NCBI GenBank assembly: GCA_027603945.1
Contig: JADIIU010000006.1
Coordinates: forward strand, 124,001-188,000
Direction of reading: 5' to 3'
DNA: 64,000 nucleotides
Source of the DNA: Terramyces sp. JEL0728
Lineage: Eukaryota; Chytridiomycota; Chytridiomycetes; Rhizophydiales; Terramycetaceae
The stretch's first letter is position 1. Each line of letters begins with the position of its first letter. Positions 14,584-25,500 of the stretch are shown piece by piece. Made by a program: the position numbers and the translations under genes. Under the pieces are notes generated by a model. The model was not told the DNA's origin and made no database searches. It saw only the letters and a list, made by a program, of their open reading frames with translations.

Positions 14584-16788
14584 TTAATAAAGCAAGCTGC
14601 CGCACTTTGAATTGGAAATCACAAACGCAAGATACTCGACAGTCCCACGATTGTTCATGAAATGTCCTCCCCTTTCAATCTTGATAATGATTGGTTTCTC
14701 TCTACTTTTCTTTGTATTTCGCAACTTTGCTATAAACTTTAGCGGTTCGTAATATGGCACTCTGGAATCCTCCAGTCCACACGACACATAAACTGCCGGA
14801 AATTTATGAGGTCTTAGGTTGTGGTATGGCGAATATTCTATCATGGCATCTAGGATGGTAGAATTGAACGGCGTGCCCCATTCAGTCCGCTCATATGAAG
14901 TCCAAGGCACAGTTTCGTCTATCATATCGTAAATTGGATCAATATATGGTACATGCGCAATAACCGACTCGAATTTAGTCGAAAAAAAGTTGGAAATGAT
15001 TGCATTCCCAGAAATCAGCCCACCTGCACTTCTCCCTTTTAAGGATATGCAATCTGGATCTGCAATTCTTGTCGATACCAGGTAATCAATACATCTTTGC
15101 ACGTCCAAAAAGGTGTTTCTCTTTTTTTCATACTTTCCATTTAAATACCAGTTTCTTCCCAGATCTCCATCGCCTCTCGGATGGCATATAGCCCAAACAT
15201 ATCCTCTGAATTTAGTGTGTCTTACCTATGTAACAACGGGAATATTTCATTGGAAAATGCGGGATCTTGAAATCCGCCGTAAGCTCCATATGCATTAATA
15301 AACAAGGGTCTCTTTAGCGGATGAAATCCATAATCTTGATAACCTGCGTCTATTTTATATACAATTGATATCGGGATAGACAGGGTTGGTACTGTAAGCT
15401 GCTGCTGAACGAAACTTGAGGGATCAAAGTTTTGTGCGTAATCAATCACCAATTTTGCTATACTGCTTTCCAAATTAAGGACATACAACTTTGCCGGCTG
15501 GATAAACGACGAGTTTGAAAATAGTACACAATGGTGATCAAATTTTCGGTAGATTCTGCTGTCAATATCCACAAATAATCCTGGGCTGATGGAGTATGGC
15601 TGGAGTCCAAAAGACATGGTGCGTTGACGACCATTTGGAAGGTTGATTATAGTAATTTTCCGCACTGCATCTGATCTAATCCAAAGCAAAAGATAATTTC
15701 TTTGCATTTCCATCTTTTCAATAAATGCGTGATCACTTGCGAATACGGTAGCTTGATTTGAAAGTTGATTTATAGGGAATTTCGTGATGGAAAAGTTGTC
15801 GTTGTAAATGTTGGACCTGCAATAGAAATATCCATTATTATGTTCAATGTCATAGTAGATGCCGGGAACTCGGGAAATAACGGAACTCAGAGTATATTTA
15901 CCATTGGAGTGTGCTATTCGCTGATATTCACTGGTTATCTGTCCTGAAGATTTAATAAACAAATAATTCTGATCGGCGGTCTGTACAATTTCCACAGTCA
16001 ATGCTGGGTCTGCCTCTTCATAAATCTTTTCAATGACCAAAGAGCCTACATGAATCCGATAAATTTCAAGAGGTACGCCCCACTCTCTGCTAACTACATT
16101 ATAGTAGAGAAAATCTACGTGAGCAGGAAATACCTCCAGAGAACCACCTGGCGGAATAGTATGTATCCGGTATAGGGCCATAAATTGTCGAATGAGAAGT
16201 GTAGTTGTATATGTACAAGCCAAAAAGCTCACTGCCTGTCAAATCCAATGAAAATGCCAGAACGGATTCATTCAATACTTCGAAAATACCAACCGCGTTG
16301 TAATTGGAATCCTGAGTAAACTGGTTTATATCTAAGAGAAGCTCCTTTGGAGCGGCAGTATAGCAATCACAATCATTGTACTCTACCTTCTGTCGGAAAT
16401 ATCGCCCGTCAATAACCCAATATAAATGGTTTCCGAATTCCCAATATCCTGATATCTCTGCTTCTATGTCAATGCACGAATTTGGATTAATATTTACATC
16501 TATCTGCAACTCTTTTTCAATTTGTTGCATAATTTTATGATTTTGACTGATCCACTTGTTTGTGTACTGCGTTTCAGCGAGTATATATTCCTTTACCCCT
16601 AAATCCTGCTTGTTGCGCAGGTACAGATAATCATCTTGGAACTGAGCACTTCCAATGTTATAAAACGTGGGTAACTTGCTGGGAATAGGTTGCAGATCTA
16701 ATTCGTATTCAATAGCGAATTGCCAGAGCGCAACCGACGTAATAATAAACACTATCACCAGCCCAAAAGTTTGCTCTCGATTTTTCAT
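14584..16788 (-). CDS. Oligopeptidase B-like serine peptidase (S9A) with N-terminal membrane anchor
   Basis: This is a prolyl-oligopeptidase-family enzyme of about 721 residues. Two introns are removed: 16115-16133 (19 nt) and 15206-15225 (20 nt). The second lies exactly between FPLLHR and GYVWAICHPRGDGDLGR, rebuilding the conserved block before the catalytic domain. The catalytic triad is visible: Ser in LKGRSAGGL, Asp in SCGLEDSRVPYYEP and His in ERGGHF. These contexts are closer to oligopeptidase B (basic-residue cleavage) than to prolyl oligopeptidase. The N-terminus (MKNREQTFGLVIVFIITSVALW) is a short basic segment plus one hydrophobic helix, so a type II membrane protein or cleaved signal peptide is likely; this is unusual for cytosolic OpB. 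The stop lies 18 bp from the dynein stop, and the start codon lies 1 bp from the start of the divergent CSN1 gene. Confidence 0.85.
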
Positions 16789-16789
16789 T

Positions 16790-18153
16790 ATGCGAAATCA
16801 AGATCAAGAATCTGGGGGGAATGAACAAAAGAAACAAAGACAGTCAAACGAATTTGATTTCGAAAACTTTCCGTACGCTGGAAGAGCTAGAGTGGAACGA
16901 TTGTTATTTGTAGCAAGGAATTGCCCAAATTCTAGAATTGAAGCTTACAAACTGGCAATCTCGGAAATTCAAAAGGGATGTGATGTCAACAAGTACAAAG
17001 ACACTATCAGCAAGCTAAATGCCGAGTTGGAATCTCAGAAATTTCCGCAGGTGGATGTGGATGTAGATTGGATTTCTCAAACAAGCTCGGCAGTTTCTGC
17101 AAAGAACGAAAAATTGGAAAACGAACTGAATAATTACAAGAATATCCAGCTAAAGGAAAGTATCAGGGTACTTGTTACTGATGTAGATGGGGTACAATGA
17201 TTTTGCAGACCATTTTGCTTCCATTGGCCAATTGAATCATGCCTTGAAATTCTACACCAGCACTAGGGATTATTTGACAATTCCTATTCACATTCTAGAA
17301 ATGTGCAACAATATCATCGAGGTAGTACTTTCTAATGAAGGCTAGTCTGGAACTGGACAATTACTCCAACATCAACACGTTTATCTTGAAAGCAAACCAA
17401 GTGGTTGCAAGCCCCGAAAAGCAAATGTATATGAACAAGTTTACTGCAGTGTCGGGTTTGATGCACTTGAAGAACAGCCAATTCAAACTAGCCGCTTTGA
17501 AATTTCTTGATGTGCCTTTTGAGACTGCAGCAAAGCTGTGGGGTGTAACGAATAGCTAATCTAGTTTATCGCGGCAAAAGATATCGCAGTTTATACTGGA
17601 TTGTTGGCACTTGCTTCATTCGAACGTAACGACTTGAAATCCAAAATTCTTGAAAATCAGAATTTCAAAAACTTTTTGGAGCTGGAACCGCAAATTAGGG
17701 AGCTAATCAAAGCATTTTATTCCTCTAAATTCACATTCTGCTTTGAAATTTTGAGCAATATGCAGTATGACCTGACTCTGGACTATTTCCTTTCAAAACA
17801 TGTATCTACGATATACTCCAACATTAAAAACAAAGCCATCCTCCAATACTGTTCACCATTCGTTTCGATAGATATGTACCAAATGGCCAAAGTATTTGAC
17901 ACCAGCATCGAATTACTTGAACAGCAAGTTGTTGCATTAATAACTGAAAATCAACTTGATGCCCGTATTGATTCACAAAACAAAGTAATAGCTGTTAACA
18001 TAGGTAATTAGAGCAAATACAACCAACGAACAATCTCAGGTGTACGCGCAAAGTATCCAGCTTGGTAAAAAGTACCTGTTGCAAACACGGTACATGTTTC
18101 TTCGATCGAAACTGATTCAAAGCGGAATGTACTTGAAAGCAGACAGAAAGTAA
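16790..18153 (+). CDS. CSN1: COP9 signalosome subunit 1 (GPS1), PCI-domain protein
   Basis: After four introns are removed (17168-17186, 17322-17340, 17545-17564 and 17985-18003; 19, 19, 20 and 19 nt) the protein has about 428 residues. It follows CSN1/GPS1 from end to end: FPYAGRARVERLLFVA, DVDWISQTS...NYKNIQLKESIR, the TPR-like helices, then a PCI domain with GLLALASFERNDLKS, FLELEPQIRELI, ILQYCSPFVSIDMYQMA and ARIDSQNKV. CSN1 is a scaffold subunit of the complex that removes NEDD8 from cullin-RING ubiquitin ligases, in nucleus and cytosol. The start at 16790 is the only ATG just ahead of conserved sequence; the frame stays open upstream but has only non-ATG starts. The last intron is decided by homology: reading through it meets stop codons, whereas splicing gives NKVIRANTTNEQ and a plausible C-terminus ending at 18153. 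Confidence 0.92.
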
Positions 18154-18244
18154 GGTTAAATAAATGTGAAAATTGCCATATTCTACTGACAAGTAATTTT
18201 CAGTTCCCACTCTGGTAAAACATAAATGTAAACATGCAGGAATT

Positions 18245-20121
18245 TTATCCAGTTCTAAACGTAGAAACAAGTTTCTCTCTAATTCCACTAAACGCCTCTC
18301 CAGCCAAACTGCTCTGAGGGACACTAAACACCACAGTCCTATTCCTCCTCCCAACTTTTTCGTTCCGCGACAATTCATTAAACAGCCCTTTAGCTTGTTT
18401 AAACACAACTTCACTCCTTTTTACAGTCGTATCCAATCTAATTTTCTCTGGGACTGGCATTGGCACCATTGGTATAATTATACTGTTAATGTTTGTATAG
18501 TGGCATAGCTCTAGTATTGATCTGTACCCTTGGATCAGCGGCGTCCTGCTGTTTGCTTCGTCTACATTAATTGATATTCACCAAGCGAAGAGTATACCAG
18601 GTGGAAAACCACATGTATATTGGGTATATTTGAGTGCTTGGTGATGAAATACTCGCCTATGTTAATTAAAGACACCTTCTTGTATCTTGGCACTGGGAAG
18701 CTGATTAAATATACTGTCAAAGTGCAGTTCAGGATGCAACATGCAATAGTCAAACAATTGTTTGTTGGCCTTACCTCTTCCATACCCCTCCAACTCATTT
18801 TCATTAACCAAGAGTATAATTGCAGATATAGATGGCGAGTATAAGGCAGAATAAGTGGACAACTTTAGTGCAGAGTAAAGTTCGTTGTTTAGTTTGAAAA
18901 ATGCACCACGTTCAACGACTTTGAGTTGAATACTGTACAAGTTGCGGATTTGCTGAGTACCGCTGTATATAGTAAATGATTCTGATAAATTTGTGAAATC
19001 AATCTTGGTCTCGCTTGCTCTGGCTTCATCTTCGACTTTGAATGCATCAGTCATCTTTTCTAAAAAGTTACTGAATGGCGATGCTCTAGAAGGTTTGGGC
19101 GATTCATTTCCAACCAACTTTGACAGTGAAAATGAACGTTTTTCTGACAATGACTTTTTATCGTCCGCTATATTTGAATTTGAGCTCGATTTGCGCAAAA
19201 TTGAGTTTTGTTGCATCGTTTTTGGGAATCTTTTGGTCAACAGCTTTGCTCTTGCGTGTTCTTTAACCTTGTCTGGAGATTCTAGTAGCAGCATTACAGC
19301 GCCTTCCTGTTATTACACTTTTAGATACCATTGAGTTTTTTGCCATTTCCAAAGCACTTGTTACGTCCTGTTCTTCAAATCCCATATCCATTAATTCCAA
19401 CACTGGCTTTGGGACTTGTTTCTCTATTGGTTTAGGAGCTGGATTAGGCAAGTCTTCAACTATTTCTTCAGTGTATTCCATATTCATTATCTCACTAAAA
19501 GTCTTTAATATGAAATTCCTGTACAGTTTGCGTTGTCTGCCAAGATTGACATTCAACTGGTTGATATAGCCATCCAGGTACAATTGTATTTCTTGCTGCT
19601 GTCTCTTTCTCTCTTGCGCAATTTCAACAATATTTCCTTCGGCAATCGGTTGTTGAACCTCACCAATGGTTTCCCTATAAAGCTCATAACTCTTTTCCTG
19701 TTCCACTTGATACTTTTCTTCAAATTCCATTATAGAGTCCAGTATCTTTTGATCTGGATGAGAAATCAGATAATGAAATGCATTTGAAAAGTCAATCTCG
19801 GTTAGTATTTCTTACTTTGTTTATATTTGCAAAACGCGAGTATGTTTTTGTGTATGATGAAATCCAATCTTGTTTTACTCGTTGTTTTCTCTCCTCCTCA
19901 GTCTCGACTGTATCCTGTTCAGTTTTCTCTTGATCTATTTGTTCCGTCTGTGTGTTTGGTTGTAATTCCTGTGCAGTGCTGTTTTCTGCTGCCTTTTCCG
20001 CTACTTCCTCTACTGGCACATGCGTTTCCGTCTCATTGGTTTTCTTTCCATCTTGGGTTTCAGTCTCTTTGTTTACAGATCTCTTTCTCTGTCTGATTGG
20101 CTCGTCACTTTCTGGATCCAT
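18245..20121 (-). CDS. FERRY3: FERRY complex subunit 3 homologue (C12orf4 / DUF2362) with UBA domain
   Basis: Five exons encode about 598 residues. Introns are 19797-19815 (19 nt), 19307-19328 (22), 18657-18675 (19) and 18562-18581 (20). The C-terminus matches human C12orf4 as I remember it: HLVYSSL|DEANSRTPLI, EVVFKQAKGLFNEL and VVFSVPQSSLAGE. The middle holds a UBA-like domain (LELMDMGFEEQDVTSALEMAKNSM then EGAVMLLLES), which only becomes complete when the 22-nt intron is removed. The N-terminal 100 residues are acidic and low complexity. In animals FERRY3 belongs to a Rab5 effector complex that links early endosomes to mRNAs. I chose ATG 20121 because the longer frame starts only with a GTG. 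An N-terminal exon could still be missing. Neighbours (CSN1, PPR gene) give no functional hint. Confidence 0.82.
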
Positions 20122-20229
20122 AAGATTGGTGTTTAACTTTTTCACATTTACAAAACAGAACCCAAACTTTATTAGAATCGAACCAGCCTGGTGCTTTGGC
20201 CTACAGAATAACGGTCAATGCTAAATGTA

Positions 20230-21768
20230 CTATTCAAAGGTTGATGAATACCATGAGTCCAAAGAAGGATCGGGAGAATCAACCATATCGCCGAACGTCC
20301 TACACATGCCCTTGATCCGCAAATAAGTTTCAAAGTCATTCTGCTTGTTTAATAAATATGCAGCCTTGTCAAACACTCTGCTTTTAGCATAAATCAAAAT
20401 AATCTGCTGATAAATAAACCTCGTTAACTCCTTGTTTTGTTTAATGAAATATTCAATCTTGCTGATTTCTTTACGAGAATTAAGCGATTCTAGCAAAAGC
20501 AAGAGCGATTTCGGTGAATGCTTGATTCCATTGTTAATCATCAACTGAAATAGTTTTACAATTTTTCTTGTTCTTCTTTGCTGTTTTAGTATTTCTGCAA
20601 ACAAAATGTAATTGTAACGACTCAAGTCCCTTGTGATTCTCAGCTGTTTAAACTCTTTTCTCAACAGCAGATGTGTAAAAATGAGATTGTAGTGATTTGA
20701 ATTGTATCTTTTTGATTGGTTGTAAAAGTACACAAGCTCATTAGAATCGAGCGCAAGTTTCATTATTGCTGAGAGTAACTGCGAGCTGTTGTAGCCGCCA
20801 TTTTGGATATAATTGTTGTAAAATTGGATTCCCTGCTGTAATTCATTTCCTTTAATAAAAAAGACTTCAAATGGATGTATTAGGTATGGATTAGGTTGGT
20901 GGTATTGGAGACTCTTTTTGTATATTAAAAGGGCTGATTGGTATTCATTGATTGAAAGAAATGCATTGATTAGCCTCGAATAACAGGATATCGGGATTTT
21001 CTGATTTAAAAGCTGTTTTAGGATCTTTTCATAGTCCTTTCTTTCTGGCTTGTTTTCCATTAATTTTTTCGTATTAGAATGTCTATCCGTAAAAGACCCA
21101 CTTTTTTGTATGATTGTTGTAAATTCATTGATGAATTTCTTTCCATAAACAAGCGAAGCAATCAAGCTAGAATTCATTTCAAACGAATCAAAATAAAAAT
21201 ATTCACAAACTTGCACAGATTTCATGTAGTCGCACAGCATTAGTTTGAATTGATTCGTTTCATTCTGGTAATCTTGTATTCTAATTTTTTTCTCTAAAAA
21301 CGGAAATCTCTTGAACTCATTCAGCTGCTCCTGGACTTTTTTGATTTCAGTGAATCTGCGCTGCCGTATCAGCGATTTGATTAGATTTAGTAGAAATGTT
21401 TCTGAAGGTTTAAACTCCTGCTGTTTGAATTTATCCAATAGAATACTAGTGCGAGGGAAACAATCTGTGCTGATCCAAATATGAAATAGCAGATTATACA
21501 CCAATTCATTGATTTCAAATCTCTTTGTTAATTGGATTGCATTTGACAAATCTTGGTATTTCAAGTGTAATTTTAATATTTTATCCAATTCATCTTTACG
21601 AACATCAAGTAAATCATACAGAACTGGCTGATTGTTTCTAAGAGACTGTTCTATTAAATTTAACTTGTTGGGGTTCTTTGTATTTATCTGTATCTCTGTT
21701 GAATATTTTAGGGTTGTGTTCCTTGGTATCTGCATTCCTGCAGAATATTTTAGTATTGGTCTAATCAT
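20230..21768 (-). CDS. PPR-like helical-repeat protein, probably mitochondrial
   Basis: A single uninterrupted frame of about 512 residues. The start (MIRPILKYSAG...) is rich in basic and hydroxyl residues and has no acidic residue for about 25 positions, which fits a mitochondrial presequence. The rest is a series of helical pairs with spacing like pentatricopeptide repeats, for example FLLNLIKSLIRQRRFTEIKKV, ISCYSRLINAFLSINEYQSALLIYKKSL and IYQQIILIYAKSRVFDKAAYLLNKQ. Fungal PPR proteins of this size act in mitochondrial RNA processing or translation; I cannot assign a named orthologue. The presequence contains an imperfect internal repeat (LKYSAGMQI / LKYSTEIQI). The ATG at 21768 is used; a TTG in frame lies just upstream. 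No intron was needed, in contrast to most neighbours. Confidence 0.62.
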   Translation of the reverse strand: MIRPILKYSAGMQIPRNTTLKYSTEIQINTKNPNKLNLIEQSLRNNQPVLYDLLDVRKDELDKILKLHLKYQDLSNAIQLTKRFEINELVYNLLFHIWISTDCFPRTSILLDKFKQQEFKPSETFLLNLIKSLIRQRRFTEIKKVQEQLNEFKRFPFLEKKIRIQDYQNETNQFKLMLCDYMKSVQVCEYFYFDSFEMNSSLIASLVYGKKFINEFTTIIQKSGSFTDRHSNTKKLMENKPERKDYEKILKQLLNQKIPISCYSRLINAFLSINEYQSALLIYKKSLQYHQPNPYLIHPFEVFFIKGNELQQGIQFYNNYIQNGGYNSSQLLSAIMKLALDSNELVYFYNQSKRYNSNHYNLIFTHLLLRKEFKQLRITRDLSRYNYILFAEILKQQRRTRKIVKLFQLMINNGIKHSPKSLLLLLESLNSRKEISKIEYFIKQNKELTRFIYQQIILIYAKSRVFDKAAYLLNKQNDFETYLRIKGMCRTFGDMVDSPDPSLDSWYSSTFE

Positions 21769-22165
21769 TTTTTGCAAAAAATTCCATTCGCAATCAGCAA
21801 GTATTGGTGGACGGTGTATATTAGAGATCTCCCTATGTTGCTATTTAGAGCAAGGCTCGGTAAACTAAAATCTTTACGGTTGAGCAACAGCGTCCCTCGA
21901 GAACATTTTTGTGATATTGCAAGATGAACACTCGGTAACGTGCACAGAACTACTTTAAATCTATCCTTTGAATGTTCAAGCAGCTCTACAATCTAAACCC
22001 GAGCCATAATCAATTACTGTTTATTTCCATCTTGAAAGTTCCAGGCATTTGATCCAACGTCGTAATCAAAATGTAGATTCACAACAACCTACGGAATAAT
22101 ATCCGCATAGCTGTTCCGGTTCCGGTCCAACTACCAATTTTAATATTGGACTCACTTTTTAATAA
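21769..22165. other. Intergenic region between divergent PPR and small-ORF genes
   Basis: About 400 bp with no supported gene. It should contain the promoter of the PPR gene on the minus strand and, if that gene is real, of the small plus-strand ORF at 22166. I found no tRNA A/B box pair, no long repeat and no coding frame here. Confidence 0.5.
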
Positions 22166-22426
22166 ATGCAATCGAGTCTGTTCTTGTCTCAAAAAAAGCC
22201 ACCAAGAATGACAGAACAAAAACCACCATTACTACAACCTATACAACCGATACAACCCAAACAAATACCTATAAAAGGTGTACAATATAGTGTATCTAGA
22301 CGTCCTTCCATCGATGCTCCTACCACGCCGCCAAATACTCCTTCAGCTAGTTTTTCTATAAATGATTTAGGACTGAAATTGGAGAAATTGAAAAGCGAGC
22401 GGGAAAAGAGCGCTCCGTCTGCATAA
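22166..22426 (+). CDS. Small hypothetical protein, Pro/Ser-rich N-half and short charged helix
   Basis: This is an 86-codon frame starting with a true ATG. The composition is protein-like: a Pro/Gln-rich stretch (PPLLQPIQPIQPKQIPIKG), then a Ser/Thr-Pro stretch (RRPSIDAPTTPPNTPSASF), then a predicted short helix (INDLGLKLEKLKSEREKSA). RRPS is a basophilic-kinase-like site and TPPNTP contains proline-directed sites. I do not recognise a family, and the length alone does not prove a gene. Support comes from its isolation between two clear genes, from the absence of a competing frame, and from the biased composition, which is unlike random intergenic DNA. Confidence 0.4.
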   Translation: MQSSLFLSQKKPPRMTEQKPPLLQPIQPIQPKQIPIKGVQYSVSRRPSIDAPTTPPNTPSASFSINDLGLKLEKLKSEREKSAPSA

Positions 22427-22548
22427 TAAACTGTTTTTTGTATTAGCTCGGATTGTTCAAAGTTGGATTTTGGAGTTCTGTCTATCCAAAGTTTTGAAAT
22501 CTGCCCTGGAAATAATATGAAAAACGTTACACAAAAATGATATATTAA

Positions 22549-25500
22549 CTAAATAGATTCGTCAAGCAAGAGCCTGGGGTCTAGCAATTTGCTTTCTACA
22601 TAGGAAGACGAAAGTGATGGAGGAGCTGTGTCGAATGCGAGTCTTGGGTCTAGCAATTTGCTTTCCGCATACGATGAAGTGCGTGAATGCACAGAATCTA
22701 ATGGCATACGAGGCTCAAACAGCTTTTGATCTCTATCCACATACGAACTATTCCGTGACATTTTCGAATCCAAATTCAGCCTAGGATCAACAAACTTTCT
22801 TTCGTCGGCAATACTATGGTATGAAGAGTTTCTAGAAAGATTCTTGATTTGATCCAATGGAGTCTTTTTGTATTTAAAGTTCTGTAATTCACTGACAAGC
22901 CCTTCTTTTTCTTTTTTGATTGAATCATAGATACGCTGAAGCTCAGTATTCTTTTCCTTTTGAATCTCTTTTTCCGACTGTACGTTATTATAGTCCATTG
23001 ATTGCTGGTGCAACTGATTTTGCAGTTTATCATTTTCATTCTCCAACCTCTTGTACTGATTCAACAACGCATCGTACTTTGATTTATACTTTTTGTAGTC
23101 TTCAACCAAGTAATTGGTTTCTAGAATTGTTGTTGAAAGCGTTTGGATTTGCCCCAGCTCCTTTTCTAGTTCTAGTTCCAGAGCCCTGATTGACTCGGCC
23201 TTGGATACTTGTAATTCTTTGTTTGTTTCGACCAGTTCATCAATTTCTGCTTGCATGTTTTTAAGGTTTACTGCTGCCAAATCGCGCTCTTTTGATAGGA
23301 ACTGCACTTCTTTTTGAAGTGAATTTATTCGGTCTGTTAGTTTCTGAATATTTTCAGTCGACTCTTTCAAGAGTGCCTCGGTTTTCTGGTAAATGTCGTC
23401 CGCGAATTGCTTTTCTTTGCCAGAGTCTGCTAGTTGCTCATTCAGCGATTTTAATTGCTCTTTGTGCCTGGATAGTTGGAATTTAAGTGTTTCGTTCTGT
23501 TGGATTAGTGCCGAAGTATCATTATAAATTGACTGCGTTTGCTGCGTAAATTCTTGTTTGCTGTTTTGCAATCTCTCGTATAATTGAATAAAGTCTTTCT
23601 CCAACTCTTGCTTTTCTCTTTTTGAAGCTTCCAGATGATCTTCAATTGCCTTTGATTTCTTTGTCGACACGTCCAGTTTAAATAGTGCTTCATCCAGAGT
23701 CTTTTCCAGCAGCTCTACTTTTCTCTTGAGATCCAATCTTTCCTTTCCAAACTGTAGCTCTTGATTTCTCAACCGCGTTTGAATCACTTCCATTGCGCTC
23801 GAAGCTTCGCAAAGTTGATTTTCAGCATAGCTCTGCATCATTTCAAACTCGTGGATAGCACCAGATTGGTTTGCATTTTTCTTTTTCAGATCATTCCACC
23901 CATTAACTAAATCCCTGACTGTAGTAACAAAACTCAATAAAATATTGGTGTCAATAGCTTCAATTTGCTTTAGTTTTCCAGATTTGATTCCATTTTTCGT
24001 TCTTTCTGGCAATAACACAATCTCTTCAGGAGTCCACGGTAAATGGATATCCAAAAGAGAACCAATTTCTGATAGTGTAATTTGAATACTTGCAATATTC
24101 TTGGTTTGTTTCAAGACCGTTTTCTTTAGAGCCTCATTTTGGGTTTCAAATTGCTGAATGTCTTTTTTCTTTTCCGCCAAAGAGTTATTCAGCTCTTGTA
24201 GGGTTTGTTGAGATTCTGCAAATTTAGACGAGTAATCTTGCAGCTGAGCTATTTGTTTCTGCGAGTACTCTAATTCTAAACTTGTTTGTTGCTTTTGCAT
24301 TTGCAATTCAATGTTTTGGTCATACATTTCTGTCAGCTGAGCGGCAGTGTCTTTGTTGATCGATTCTAATTTCTTTAGTTGGTCCTGCAGGTTATTGTAT
24401 TCGACTTCAGAGCCTTTATATCTCTTTTTTAGCTGCAAAATTTGTTGAACTTTATCTTCTAGTTCCGAAATTAGGTTGTCTTCTCGCAAATTGTACTCTG
24501 CAATTTGCTGTTCTGTGCCCTTTAGGGTTTCCAGCAATTCTTTCTTTGACGACTCAAGAGTGCCAAAAGAGTTTTGCACGGAAATCAATTCATTTTGCAG
24601 CTTCAATTTCTGGTTTGCATGATCGTCCTTCATCGTTTGTATATTGGCCTTGTGTTCTCCTTCCAGTTTTTCTAAAGTGGATACCTTGTCTGAGGAAACT
24701 TTTGAGCAAAGCTCTTCCAGTTCAGCTTGTTGCTTCTTCTTGGCCTCTTTAGCAAGCTTTTTCAAATCATCTTTGTGTTGCTCTTCTTCTTTCTTTAGAG
24801 CTTTTTTCAAGTCTGTAAGCTCCACGTATAAATTTTGTACCTCTTGAGACAGTTGTTTTTGTTGAGCAACTATCTGATCATTTTCAAGAGAGAGTGTGTA
24901 TATTTTCTCTTGTCGAATTTTCAGGGTTTCTTGTAAATCCTTTAATTGAGCGCTTTGATTGTCAATTTCCTTGTATTTCTTCTCAGCCTCTGCTTCCAAG
25001 TCCTTGATTGACGATAAGAGAGAATGTTTTTCTTCTTTCAAGGCGCTACATTCCGTTTCCTTCCTGGAGAGAGTTTCTTTAGTTGATTCCACATCACTGA
25101 CCAATTTGCGAAGCATTTCCTTCTGGGAGGCTTCGATGGTTTTCATCCTTTCAATTGTCAGTAAATAGTCATGGATTTTGATCTCAATGTCCTGCTTTTC
25201 GCTTTTAAGTAAGGAAATTTCCGAAAAATGCTTTGCTTCAGACTCGGCAAGTTTTGATATTGCTTCGTCCGCTCTCTTGTTGAGGCTTGCGCAAAAGTCC
25301 TTTTCTTTGGATAGTTCGAGCAGCAAACTAGCATGCTTTGCAGATGACTCTTCAATTTTTTCGAGAATTTCGTCGTATTCCTCTTGCTTCTTTTGTAAAT
25401 TGAGATTTTTCTGCTCCAATTCTCTTTCCAAGCTCTTTAACTTGGTATAGGTGCCCTCTTCAAAAGAAATGGAAGAAGCCTTCATCTTTTTGATCTCTTC

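Noticed and set aside
20150..20225. GGTTCGATTCT on the minus strand, resembling a tRNA B box
   Set aside because: The flanking bases cannot form the T-stem and no A box or acceptor stem is present at the right distance.
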